64,000 bases of DNA from a virus, in IMG/VR virus record IMGVR_UViG_3300010151_000010, positions 1 to 64,000 of that record. One strand, 5' to 3'. The position numbers and the translations under genes are program-made. Positions 37,301-45,066 of the stretch are shown here, piece by piece. Numbering within the stretch: the first letter of the stretch is position 1; every line of letters starts with the position of its first letter. The notes under the pieces were generated by a model, which saw only the letters and a list, made by a program, of their open reading frames with translations, was not told where the DNA came from and did not search any database.

Positions 37301-38824
37301 CCTCTTGGCAATCATGTCGTCAATCTTGAGGATTGAGGTTGTGACTTCGGTTGCGCTCAGAACTGCTTGTCTAACCAACGATACAGGCTCCATCACGTTA
37401 TTGTCTAACATCGAGACGATGCCCTCATGCTCTAAATCCGGCCCCATATCAGTCACCCCGTCTTGTATAGAGTGTCTGAGTGCAAGGATGCAGTCGAGGG
37501 GGTCTTGGCCCCCATTCTCCGCTATCGTGGCTGGAATTATCTCCAACGAGTCAGCAAATGCTTCTATCGCCATCTGCGCTCTTCCCGACACTGAAGCGGC
37601 TTCGGAACGAAGATGGGATGCCATAGCCGCGTATGTGCTACCGCCTCCCGGCACTACACTGTCGCCATTCTTCACCAATGATACTACACCGAGCGCATCA
37701 TCAAATCCTCGCTCTATCTCATCGAGTGTAGTGGTGGTTGCACCTCGCAATACAAGCGTGGATTGGTCTGAATCAACCACTCCTTGCACGAAAATGTAAT
37801 TCACATCATAATGTCGCTCTTTGTGGACCTTTGCCTGTGCGGCGCATTCTATGTCCGAAGGGGTCTGAGCCACTGAAAGGCCAAGAGTCGCTGAGAGCGC
37901 ACGCATTGTGCTTTGTGGGAGGTTTCTGATAGTATGGACATTGTTCTTTCGCAGATAGTTTACTACGCTGTCTAACGCACCGTCTCTTACAAAGACCAAA
38001 CCTCCTTCCGGTAAGTGTTCGCTTATCTGTTTCGCTTGCTCCAACACTCCTTCATTGGTGGATGATTTGAATTGTGTATATCCCTGCATATCTAATTGGA
38101 CAGTCACATTGTCTTCTGTCTTCTGTGGCTCAAGCCCTCCATTCAAAAGGACAATGTGTAAATCTCCATTTATCTCGTCTTCAATGACCAAATCTTTATT
38201 GATGATTGCTCCATTGAAGAGATACGAGTCTTTCAGGCTCCCGCCCGGAAGACATAGGACTCTTACTTTCTCGGCATCTCCTGCCTTCTCCACCGCCGAG
38301 ACGCACAGATGCGCTACGGTATCGAGCGCTGCATCAACAGTCTTTCCGGTTATCGCCGTCTTTGCGACTGCGTATTCGGCATGGCTGTTTGTTTCTAAGT
38401 GACTATCACTCACATACGAGTGTTCTGTATTCTTCAAAGCAATTTCATTCATTAGGTAATCCACTGCCATAGTAGCAGCATCGTTGTAGCCTTTACATAC
38501 AACATTAGGGTGAAGCCCTTTATTCAGAAGCGCCGCACTGTTAGTCAACAATTCACCAGCAAGCACAACGGCTGTGGTAGTGCCGTCGTAGCACAGGCTT
38601 TCCTGTGTTTGCGAACACTCGATTATCATCTTCCCAGCGGGATGACTTACGTCGAGTTCACGGAGAATTGTTGCTCCGTCGTTGGTCACGATGGTGTTCC
38701 CACCATCGTCAACCAGCAATTTGTCGCGCCCAAGCGGCCCAAGCGTGGTCTTCACCGTTTTCACAATCGTCTTTACTGCCTCTATGTTGCTTCTTAATGT
38801 CGTTTCACTATCTCCTTCTGTCAT
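37292..38824 (-). CDS. group II chaperonin (thermosome/CCT-like)
   Basis: The 510-residue protein has the group II chaperonin signature: TVKTTLGPLGRDKLLVD near the N-terminus, NTIVTNDGATIL, DGTTTAVVLAGELL, and in the C-terminal equatorial part FDDALGVVSLV, VVPGGGSTYAAMA and ILKIDDMIAKRGE. The nucleotide-binding aspartates of NDGA, DGTTT and DDAL are kept, so ATPase activity is likely. The usual GDGTTT is YDGTTT here. The length is slightly below the archaeal ~545. It would form a double-ring folding machine, probably for virion or replication proteins. Thermosome-like chaperonins are a known feature of magroviruses. A GGGGGAAGAAAA ribosome-binding site precedes the ATG, which overlaps the upstream stop. 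Confidence 0.93.
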   Translation of the reverse strand: MTEGDSETTLRSNIEAVKTIVKTVKTTLGPLGRDKLLVDDGGNTIVTNDGATILRELDVSHPAGKMIIECSQTQESLCYDGTTTAVVLAGELLTNSAALLNKGLHPNVVCKGYNDAATMAVDYLMNEIALKNTEHSYVSDSHLETNSHAEYAVAKTAITGKTVDAALDTVAHLCVSAVEKAGDAEKVRVLCLPGGSLKDSYLFNGAIINKDLVIEDEINGDLHIVLLNGGLEPQKTEDNVTVQLDMQGYTQFKSSTNEGVLEQAKQISEHLPEGGLVFVRDGALDSVVNYLRKNNVHTIRNLPQSTMRALSATLGLSVAQTPSDIECAAQAKVHKERHYDVNYIFVQGVVDSDQSTLVLRGATTTTLDEIERGFDDALGVVSLVKNGDSVVPGGGSTYAAMASHLRSEAASVSGRAQMAIEAFADSLEIIPATIAENGGQDPLDCILALRHSIQDGVTDMGPDLEHEGIVSMLDNNVMEPVSLVRQAVLSATEVTTSILKIDDMIAKRGE

Positions 38825-38994
38825 TTTTCTTCCCCCTGTAATCTTTCTAAGTCCTCTTCAAAGCACTCTTGAGTGCAATATCCTACTGTAAATCCAATCT
38901 CACTATTTGATGGCTTGTCGCAAACCCAACAGAAAAACAATATGTTGGCTCCTTCGGGAATAACTTCGTGTAGTAGGAATCCTTCATCATCCAT
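38821..38994 (-). CDS. 57-residue Cys-rich microprotein
   Basis: The ORF MDDEGFLLHEV...FFCWVCDKP...GYCTQECFEEDL contains CxxC and CxxxC knuckles, consistent with a treble-clef or ribbon zinc site. The start lies at the stop of the upstream gene and its stop overlaps the chaperonin ATG (ATGA), so the three are probably translated in a coupled way. It might be a chaperonin cofactor, but only position suggests that. Confidence 0.6.
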   Translation of the reverse strand: MDDEGFLLHEVIPEGANILFFCWVCDKPSNSEIGFTVGYCTQECFEEDLERLQGEEK

Positions 38995-39272
38995 TATTCC
39001 TCTTCCTCCGATGGGTAGTCTTTTTTGATGGGGTTGGCATCTTCCGCTTCGGCTAATATCTCATATGTCTCCTTCAATGTAGCCGGTTTTCGCAAATACG
39101 GATAGCCTACTTCTTCTGCAAGTTTAGATGCTACCCTACTTATGTCGTATAGATTTCTTCCACCCTGTATCATGCTGAACAATATGTCTAATGCTCGCTT
39201 GAGTTTGTAGTTCTCGTCGTCTGTCGTATCGTCTATTTCGGGCAATTCGCCTCTTGGTTTGTATTCTACCAT
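38994..39272 (-). CDS. hypothetical helical protein
   Basis: The 92-residue acidic protein is largely helical (YKLKRALDILFSMIQGGRNL; TLKETYEILAEAED) and ends YPSEEEE. No family recognised. It overlaps the exonuclease gene by seven bases upstream and touches the Cys-rich microprotein downstream. Confidence 0.6.
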   Translation of the reverse strand: MVEYKPRGELPEIDDTTDDENYKLKRALDILFSMIQGGRNLYDISRVASKLAEEVGYPYLRKPATLKETYEILAEAEDANPIKKDYPSEEEE

Positions 39273-39874
39273 CCTATCTCAACCTCCACTATGTCTCCGG
39301 TCTCAAATGACCTTGACTTCAATACACCATTGTCTTTCCCATACTTGTATAGGTCATACGTTAGTTTGGCGTCTTTGAGGCAGTAATCACATACTTCCTC
39401 ATATTTTCCTTCTCTCCAGCCTATGGGCGCATCAACGCTTTTCATGCTCTTGCTTTCTCCCAAATTGTGAGTGGAGAGTGATTGAAGAGATGACTCAAGT
39501 TTACCGTATGATAACGACGCCTTCTGAAAGAGTAGTTTAGTATCAATCACATTCTCAGATTTCTGCATTACATCTCCTATCGCCCAGCAGTCGAGTGACT
39601 GCTTGAGGACAGGAAAGTCGAATCCGATAATGTTGTGACCGAGCATTTTTCCGCCTTTCGTGACGTGGTCGCTTATGTGGTCGCCAAGAACCCTTGGATG
39701 AAGGTCATGTGTTTCACACCCGTCGAGAGTCACGTCTGCTTTCGTGAAGATGTGTCCTTCCGTTCCATTCCATGTGGCTACGACTGATGTGTCGAAGAGG
39801 GCTTTGTTATCCCAACCGCCAATCTCCCATGAGTAATTGCTCGTCTCTATGTCTAATGCCATTATGTCCGTCAT
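39266..39874 (-). CDS. DEDDy 3'-5' exonuclease (DnaQ-like)
   Basis: The ~202-residue protein starts at the ATG at 39874, which overlaps the stop of the 44-residue ORF; the longer frame beginning MYVCSIPK reads through that ORF and is unlikely. The three exonuclease motifs are visible: ExoI ALDIETS, ExoII GHNIIGFDFPVL and ExoIII YCLKDAKLTYDLY (DEDDy type). It is a stand-alone RNase H-fold exonuclease, probably for proofreading or RNA/DNA end trimming. The virus polymerase has its own ExoI-III motifs, so this is a second exonuclease. Confidence 0.82.
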   Translation of the reverse strand: MTDIMALDIETSNYSWEIGGWDNKALFDTSVVATWNGTEGHIFTKADVTLDGCETHDLHPRVLGDHISDHVTKGGKMLGHNIIGFDFPVLKQSLDCWAIGDVMQKSENVIDTKLLFQKASLSYGKLESSLQSLSTHNLGESKSMKSVDAPIGWREGKYEEVCDYCLKDAKLTYDLYKYGKDNGVLKSRSFETGDIVEVEIGW

Positions 39875-40005
39875 TCCTGCATCATCTCCCTTGGGTATGC
39901 TGCACACATACATAGTTCGAGTTCATACTCTCCATCAACATTTTGGTAGCATACTACACCGCGCCCTTTGCATTCGACGCACTTCTTATGCTTTCTTACT
40001 GACAT
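39871..40005 (-). CDS. 44-residue zinc-ribbon microprotein
   Basis: The ORF MSVRKHKKCVECKGRGVVCYQ...LCMCAAYPREMMQE has a CxxCxGxG motif (DnaJ-like zinc knuckle half) and a distal CxC. Start overlaps the end of the ATPase gene by 20 bases; stop overlaps the exonuclease ATG. Function unknown. Confidence 0.55.
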   Translation of the reverse strand: MSVRKHKKCVECKGRGVVCYQNVDGEYELELCMCAAYPREMMQE

Positions 40006-41398
40006 TCTTGAACTCCTCCTTCAGTCGCACATACCCTGTAGTGCCATCTTTAGCATTATCATACAATTTCACTGCCCATTTCGCATAGTGAGCGTAGCCT
40101 GTGCCACGAGTGACTCCTGTTTGTGATAGGTAAGCGCCAATTACTCCGTTCTTTTTGCGCCATCCGTCGCCCTTGTTCCCAAGTTCCACAGACTCGGTGG
40201 CTTGGTAAGCCACTATCCACTTGTTCCTTTGTGTTGCTCTTTCAGCCACTTTCGGTCCAATCTCGACTTCACCTTCAAGCCACTGTATGAGATTCTTGAA
40301 TAGGTCATACAGAATCTCCGTTGCCATATCCACGTGGTCGCCCGTCACAATCCATTCATTATCCAGCATAGCCATGTGCGTCGATAGGATAGCCGTGTAG
40401 TTCTCCATAGCGGGTATGAAGGATGCCACTACATCGCTGATGCCCGGTCCTAATCCATCCATCAATTCGTAGTAGTCGTCTATCGAACCAGCAAGTGCGG
40501 CATAGAATGTTCCCTCATCTGCACTGAACATCTCAGTCATACAATCCTGTAATATGGTTTCTTGCTCCGCTCTCGACATGGCATCCCATTCAACGAAGGA
40601 GGTTTCCGTGAGTTCAAGCACCTTGTCTCTTAATCTCTTTTCCAATGAGACGAAGTATTCCACTATCTCATCGTAAGACACTTTCATTTTAGGCACGCTT
40701 TTGTAGCACTTTTCCGCTCTCATTTGACTGACGTTTTTCCTTCTATCCATGCTCCAATTCGACCAATATAGCAGAACTCGTTGGAAGATTCCTTTCGTCA
40801 ACACATATTCCTTGACGCCAGCAGGTGGATATGTGGTAATCCACAGTGATACCAGCGATTCAGTTTCGATTCGTCCTTGTTTAGTATGCTTGACGAGGAC
40901 GTTATTGTTGCTTCCAACCGGATTACACGCCGATTGAAGATACAGAACCGTCTCTTGGCTATGCTTGTTTGGATTGAGGATGATTGAACCCTCATCGAAG
41001 TTCAACGCCTTTCGTCCGTTCAAGAAGCCTTCTTTTAATTCGACTTCCTTGTTTCCATCCACCAATGTTTCCTCGAACCCGCCTATCAATCCTGCGTCAG
41101 TTCCTGTGGTATAGAGGTCGGTGGGAATCCCCACGTCCTTCAATACGTCACCTACAAACTCCCATGCGATTGACTTACCCGTTCTGCTTGACTGAATCCA
41201 AAACGAATGCACACGTGGGTCCAAGTGGGTTGCCCCCCAAGGTATACGCACGTATGGCACTGCTAATTGGCCCTGCACAAAGAAGAACGATAGCATCGCT
41301 GGTATATCGTTGTCCATTGATATGTTCCCAAAGTGCTTGACGTAGCCGTCAAACACGGAGAACTTCTTCACTGCTTCATATTCACTTGCTTTCTTCAT
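39986..41398 (-). CDS. P-loop ATPase, candidate replicative helicase
   Basis: The 470-residue protein has a Walker A (HSFWIQSSRTGKS, ~residues 65-77), a Walker B-like ALNFDEGSIIL (~131-141) and a possible arginine finger (GIFQRVLLYW, ~205-214). The organisation resembles DUF3987-type helicase domains linked to AEP primases. The C-terminus (GVIGAYLSQTGVTRGTGYAHYAK) looks like a winged helix. No MCM or DnaB gene is visible, so this is the best helicase candidate in the replication arm. A GGGGAGAG ribosome-binding site precedes the ATG. The gene is led by a ~120-base untranslated region with a promoter motif and an 11-codon ORF. Confidence 0.55.
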   Translation of the reverse strand: MKKASEYEAVKKFSVFDGYVKHFGNISMDNDIPAMLSFFFVQGQLAVPYVRIPWGATHLDPRVHSFWIQSSRTGKSIAWEFVGDVLKDVGIPTDLYTTGTDAGLIGGFEETLVDGNKEVELKEGFLNGRKALNFDEGSIILNPNKHSQETVLYLQSACNPVGSNNNVLVKHTKQGRIETESLVSLWITTYPPAGVKEYVLTKGIFQRVLLYWSNWSMDRRKNVSQMRAEKCYKSVPKMKVSYDEIVEYFVSLEKRLRDKVLELTETSFVEWDAMSRAEQETILQDCMTEMFSADEGTFYAALAGSIDDYYELMDGLGPGISDVVASFIPAMENYTAILSTHMAMLDNEWIVTGDHVDMATEILYDLFKNLIQWLEGEVEIGPKVAERATQRNKWIVAYQATESVELGNKGDGWRKKNGVIGAYLSQTGVTRGTGYAHYAKWAVKLYDNAKDGTTGYVRLKEEFKNVSKKA

Positions 41399-41446
41399 TT
41401 TCTTTTCTCTCCCCTTTTCTCCTGTCCGAGTATTCCTTCGTCCCGT

Positions 41447-41482
41447 CTATACACTCGTATTTAATTCTCCCTGTTTAGACAT
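41447..41482 (-). CDS. possible 11-residue leader ORF
   Basis: The ORF MSKQGELNTSV lies between the promoter motif at 41504-41525 and the helicase-like gene. It begins about 35 bases after the TTTAAA core. It is the only reading frame in this leader. No obvious ribosome-binding site is seen, so it may be leaderless or not translated at all. Confidence 0.2.
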   Translation of the reverse strand: MSKQGELNTSV

Positions 41483-41503
41483 TACTTCGGAATAATCGTA
41501 TTT

Positions 41504-41525
41504 ACTATCTTCGTTTAAATACCAA
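41504..41525 (-). promoter_or_regulatory. promoter motif copy 1 (TTGGTATTTAAACGAAG)
   Basis: On the minus strand this 22-base motif begins TTGGTATTTAAACGAAG. TTTAAA fits an archaeal TATA box and the bases before it could be the BRE. It sits just after the ERCC4 gene stop and ~116 bases before the helicase-like gene start. The same motif occurs at three other operon starts. Confidence 0.75.
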
Positions 41526-41526
41526 A

Positions 41527-42207
41527 TCAATTGAACACCTTCCTTTCGACGTGAACAGGAGATTCGCTAGTTAATGCCTTGATGATTTTCTTTGCTGACT
41601 TGTCGCCCAACCCTTTCACCTTCTTGAGTGAGTCTAAGAAAAGCATCTCTTCAATAGAGCCACATTCCTTGAGTAATCTATCAGCCATGACTGAACCTAT
41701 GCCGGGTATGCACAGAAGTATGTCCTTCCGCACATCGTTTGTGCTGACCCTACGTATTCCCTGTGCGCCATGTTGAGACGCTGGCTTGTGGAGTTTGTTG
41801 TGTAGTTTCACCACGAATGAGGCGGCTTCACTGACGTTTGGAGTAAACAAGACTTGGCAGTCAAAATCTGCCATAGTGCGCGCTATGAGTCCTACCATCT
41901 TACTTTGGATGCGGCTGTATGAATGCTTCTTGTTCATTTTGACGTAGGCTGATATACTGCCGTGTATCAATAAGAAGAAGCGTTCGTAATTAGCATCCAT
42001 GTTATCCAATTGCTTCCACAGGTGTCCGGTGTCGCAAGAATGGAGGAAGTCGCTAACCGATTTGGCTTCGATGCACGCCGCACCTAACAGGTAGTCGCCA
42101 ACCACAAGCGTCTTTCTTTCAACACACAAGCCTGCATTTTCGGCCTTGCGTATCACGGATTCGCATAATTTGCCTCTCTCGTTGGTGTCTATGAATAAGT
42201 CAGTCAT
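41527..42207 (-). CDS. ERCC4/XPF-type nuclease with HhH domain
   Basis: About 226 residues. The ATG at 42207 follows AGGAGGTGAACGG. N-terminal residues ~1-130 form an ERCC4 nuclease fold: DLFIDTNERG, VGDYLLGAACIEAKSVSDFL. The canonical ERKxxxD reads EAKSVSD, so the first Arg is replaced by Ala. The C-terminal ~60 residues contain tandem helix-hairpin-helix motifs (CIPGIGSVMADRLLKE; VKGLGDKSAKKIIKAL). XPF/Mus81/Hef-family nucleases cut branched DNA at forks and flaps, and magroviruses are known to carry one. Confidence 0.85.
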   Translation of the reverse strand: MTDLFIDTNERGKLCESVIRKAENAGLCVERKTLVVGDYLLGAACIEAKSVSDFLHSCDTGHLWKQLDNMDANYERFFLLIHGSISAYVKMNKKHSYSRIQSKMVGLIARTMADFDCQVLFTPNVSEAASFVVKLHNKLHKPASQHGAQGIRRVSTNDVRKDILLCIPGIGSVMADRLLKECGSIEEMLFLDSLKKVKGLGDKSAKKIIKALTSESPVHVERKVFN

Positions 42208-42211
42208 CCGT

Positions 42212-42427
42212 TCACCTCCTGTGCATCGCACACATATTCTTTTTTGATTCGGGAAGACGTCTAAGTTTGCACCTCTTCCCTTTCGCAGTTAAGGCGATGC
42301 AACGGTCTTCATCCTTTGGATAATTGAAACAAGGCTGACATAATTTTCTGAATGAGTATTTTCCATTCACTTTTCTTTGGGGGTTCCTATGGCTTAACTT
42401 GGCGCCACATTCACTACACTCTCTCAT
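42212..42427 (-). CDS. double zinc-knuckle protein
   Basis: About 71 residues. ATG at 42427 overlaps the primase stop (ATGA). N-terminal half: CSECG and CQPCF. C-terminal half: RCIALTAKGKRCKLR...MCAMHR, the Cx(9)C...CxxH motif of small DUF5763-like zinc proteins. Two zinc sites are likely and the basic content suggests nucleic-acid binding. Confidence 0.6.
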   Translation of the reverse strand: MRECSECGAKLSHRNPQRKVNGKYSFRKLCQPCFNYPKDEDRCIALTAKGKRCKLRRLPESKKNMCAMHRR

Positions 42428-43527
42428 AGCAAATCCTCCGCAGTTCCATCGTAATACTTGCATTTACCTGCACACAGGCCTTCTTGCATCAAAGTTTCAC
42501 AACGTGCGTGAGCATAACCCTTGAACACTATGCTCTCGACTTGGGTTCTCGTTATGTTTTCGTTCCAATCGACCCATCCTTGCTCCGAGCATATCTGCAC
42601 AATCTGCTCAACGTGCTTCGGCAAGTCTTCTTTCGGCACATTATCAATCGGAAAGAACCAACGAAGCCTGTCTGCGAGATAGGACGCGAGATGGTATCTC
42701 GCTCTATGTGTTGGATTACCGGCTCCAAGAGCCGCTTGGACTATACAAGGCAGAACTTTGATTGAGCCTAACGAGACTGTGGGTAAATCAGATACATTCT
42801 TTCGCTCTTTCTTGCTAAAGGCATTATTCTTCTTAGGCAGAATGAGTTTGAGTGGTTTGCTTCCTTGAGCGATGTAGCCACGTCTGTAATCCTGTGCTAT
42901 TTCGTAAATAGTCTCGAAATCTAAGGACATGAGTTCATCACTTTCAATCGGTATAACCCAACACCCTCTCTTTGCGTTGTAGGAGTTAGGGATGCGTATC
43001 ATTCCCGCAAGGTCGAATGCAACAGTAGGGTCGTTGCATGAGAGGTTGAGGTTATCATGCCAGCGCTTCATTAGCCTCCTTCCGGCACTTTTGATTCTCG
43101 TCACCTCCAATCCGTCTATTGGTAGGAATGTTTCAGATAAAGGAATATAGATGTGAAATCCACCTCCTGTGAAGAAGATGTAGTGTTGGTAGCCATTGTC
43201 CAACAGATGTTTGTGAAGCCGTTGCACTTGTTCCTGCATGAAGGAGAAATCAACATCAACACCTCCATTCTTGAAGTCCTTGCAGTCGAAGTCCATTACA
43301 AAGTGTCTGACTATTGCAGTATTGTATTCGACTCTATGGTGCTTGGGTGCTTGGGTGCTTCGATACCCATATGCGGTATGATACGCATTACCAGACCCGT
43401 TCTTTCCTTTCCAATACTTCTCCAACGCTTCCCAATCGCGGACGATATAACGCCCACCATGCTTACCGCTCGAACTCACTTCGAGGACTTCTCTTGGGAA
43501 GTCGCGTATCAATGACGCAAACGCCAT
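42424..43527 (-). CDS. archaeo-eukaryotic primase (AEP, PriS-like)
   Basis: The 367-residue protein has AEP catalytic motifs: motif I RHFVMDFDCKDF (metal-binding DxD) near residues 70-80, motif II FFTGGGFHIYIP near residues 120-131, and a likely motif III region in VAFDLAGMIRIPNS. The C-terminus has Cys-rich RCETLMQEGLCAGKCKYY, which may bind a metal or Fe-S cluster. It would make primers in the viral replisome together with PolB, clamp and loader in the same arm. Its stop overlaps the next ATG. Confidence 0.85.
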   Translation of the reverse strand: MAFASLIRDFPREVLEVSSSGKHGGRYIVRDWEALEKYWKGKNGSGNAYHTAYGYRSTQAPKHHRVEYNTAIVRHFVMDFDCKDFKNGGVDVDFSFMQEQVQRLHKHLLDNGYQHYIFFTGGGFHIYIPLSETFLPIDGLEVTRIKSAGRRLMKRWHDNLNLSCNDPTVAFDLAGMIRIPNSYNAKRGCWVIPIESDELMSLDFETIYEIAQDYRRGYIAQGSKPLKLILPKKNNAFSKKERKNVSDLPTVSLGSIKVLPCIVQAALGAGNPTHRARYHLASYLADRLRWFFPIDNVPKEDLPKHVEQIVQICSEQGWVDWNENITRTQVESIVFKGYAHARCETLMQEGLCAGKCKYYDGTAEDLL

Positions 43528-43528
43528 A

Positions 43529-43852
43529 TTACTCAGCCATATCCTTGTATCTTCGATGGATTTTTACTGCTAAGGACGCTGGCCCTTCGGGAAACAAGTT
43601 CTTCTCAGTATACGTAAATGCGCGCTTGTCTATCACAACGTCAAGAACGTGAAAATACGGAACTTCTGCGTTCTCTTCGGTGTAATAATCAAGCGTCATC
43701 TGCTTGGTTAATTGGGCCTTGAAATCTCCCGTTCCCAACATACCGTAAGTTACATTCACTTCCATATTCTTATCCTCTCCCTTCAACATCTCAGACAAAA
43801 TGTTTGCCGTTCTATTTACTTTTTCTTTCAGTTCACTCTTCTTCATTCTCAT
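43529..43852 (-). CDS. hypothetical protein near primase
   Basis: About 107 residues. The ATG at 43852 follows AAGGAGGAAACGAAT, an ideal ribosome-binding site inside the end of the upstream nuclease gene. A basic N-terminal helix (MKKSELKEKVNRTANILSEML) is followed by beta strands (MEVNVTYGMLGTGDF; YFHVLDVVIDKRAF). No family recognised. Confidence 0.55.
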   Translation of the reverse strand: MRMKKSELKEKVNRTANILSEMLKGEDKNMEVNVTYGMLGTGDFKAQLTKQMTLDYYTEENAEVPYFHVLDVVIDKRAFTYTEKNLFPEGPASLAVKIHRRYKDMAE

Positions 43853-44939
43853 ATTCGTTTCCTCCTTCATTCATTCCCCAAGCCGGACACAGTTCCATAA
43901 ACGAACAGTAAGAGCAATTTGTCATTGTCTCTCCATTAGGTGTTCTCCATTCTCGTATTTTAGGTTCAAATGAATCATATAGGTGCCCTTTCACAAGGTT
44001 CTGTATTTTTCTCATCGCAGTTCGAGGGGCGAATTGTGTCTTTCGTGTTCCGGTTTCTTCTAATTCCCATTCTGCTCTATCGCCTCCGTTCACATATCCT
44101 CTTGGGAACTCCCAAGCCCAATGTGTGATAGGAAGGAAATCACTGTATTCTCCTTCTTCAAGCATCATTCTGTAAATCTGCATTTCCACTCTCATCTTAG
44201 TGGCAGTCTTCTTCTCTCGCCATTTACCTGTCTTAAGTTCCATCAGTATGAATCCGCCCTCTCCATCCGAGAAGATGGTATCAATGAATCCTCGGAGATG
44301 GACAGGATATTTTTCGCCATCCACTTCCACCATAACGACGCCGTGCGCTGATACTTCGTTTCCTACAGGCATCCAATCCATCATATCCATATCAGGAGTG
44401 GAGCAGACGAGAAATCTATCCCACTGCCAATCAAACCATTTTCGTATGACTACTTCTTCTCCAAATTGATATGGGAGTGGAGGTGTAGGTATCACTTGCC
44501 ACAGAATATCCTTCGCAAGCATTTTCTTCCCTTCTTTTAGCAAGGCGCTGGCGACCTCAAGCGGAGTGCTATCGTCCGTTTTCTGATTCTGCGGACACGT
44601 CTCGTCGTAGCGATTGTGGTTCAGATTGTTGCAGATACATTCTGGCTCATGGGGAGGCTCATCCACGTTATCCCAGAAATACTCGACTATGCTATGCACG
44701 TTCGTTCCACGAATCATATCGTCGTTTTCTGGCTCGGAGAGGCGATAGATGTGCTTGAGTTTGTATTGATGAGGACACCAATCATAGTCGTTGATAGACG
44801 ATTTACTTGCCCTCAGTATCATATCCTTCATGTCGGGTGTCCAATTATAGCACGACCTGTTGTATGATTCAAGCAGTTTCGGCGTATGCGCTTCAGTGCG
44901 CCGCTCGAAGAAAGCCTCTTCATTCGGATTAAACTTCAT
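43833..44939 (-). CDS. Cas4/RecB-like PD-(D/E)XK nuclease
   Basis: The 368-residue protein starts SSINDYDWCPHQYKLKHI, the Cas4/AddB-type N-terminal helix with cysteine, then RGTNVHSIVEYF. The nuclease core is HLRGFIDTIF, FILMELKTGKWR and QIYRMMLEE. The C-terminus has CSYCSFMELCPAWG, which with the N-terminal cysteine fits a Cas4-like Fe-S cluster. A further CICNNLNHNRYDETC cluster is inserted near residue 100. No other cas genes or CRISPR arrays are present, so a DNA end-processing role in replication or recombination is more likely. Such nucleases are known in magroviruses. Confidence 0.82.
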   Translation of the reverse strand: MKFNPNEEAFFERRTEAHTPKLLESYNRSCYNWTPDMKDMILRASKSSINDYDWCPHQYKLKHIYRLSEPENDDMIRGTNVHSIVEYFWDNVDEPPHEPECICNNLNHNRYDETCPQNQKTDDSTPLEVASALLKEGKKMLAKDILWQVIPTPPLPYQFGEEVVIRKWFDWQWDRFLVCSTPDMDMMDWMPVGNEVSAHGVVMVEVDGEKYPVHLRGFIDTIFSDGEGGFILMELKTGKWREKKTATKMRVEMQIYRMMLEEGEYSDFLPITHWAWEFPRGYVNGGDRAEWELEETGTRKTQFAPRTAMRKIQNLVKGHLYDSFEPKIREWRTPNGETMTNCSYCSFMELCPAWGMNEGGNEYENEEE

Positions 44940-45061
44940 TCAGAACACCCCTCACATCTCATATTGGTGAATGGTTTTCGACAGTTTGGACAAGTAGGCG
45001 CTCCATTTACCATATAGGTCGTAGTAAACCCATGCCATCCACATACACATTGCGATAACAT
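44936..45061 (-). CDS. 41-residue zinc-ribbon microprotein
   Basis: The ORF begins MLSQCVCGWHGF and contains CPNCRKPF and RCEGC. The ATG at 45061 follows GGTGATTGAA, which also holds the polymerase stop. Three Cys pairs suggest one or two zinc sites. Its stop overlaps the nuclease ATG. Function unknown. Confidence 0.5.
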   Translation of the reverse strand: MLSQCVCGWHGFTTTYMVNGAPTCPNCRKPFTNMRCEGCSE

Positions 45062-45066
45062 TTCAA

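Noticed and set aside
36969-37799. Long plus-strand frames over the chaperonin and zinc-protein region (e.g. 267 codons)
   Set aside because: They lie antisense to a clear chaperonin gene and to coupled small genes, and show no domain or ribosome-binding site.
41527-42231. Longer start for the ERCC4 nuclease (MRCTGGER...)
   Set aside because: The ATG at 42207 follows AGGAGGTGAACGG directly; the longer start would read back through that site and overlap the upstream gene more.
43833-44939. Cas4-like nuclease as part of a CRISPR-Cas adaptation system
   Set aside because: No cas1/cas2 or repeat array is present. Stand-alone Cas4-like nucleases are common in archaeal viruses.
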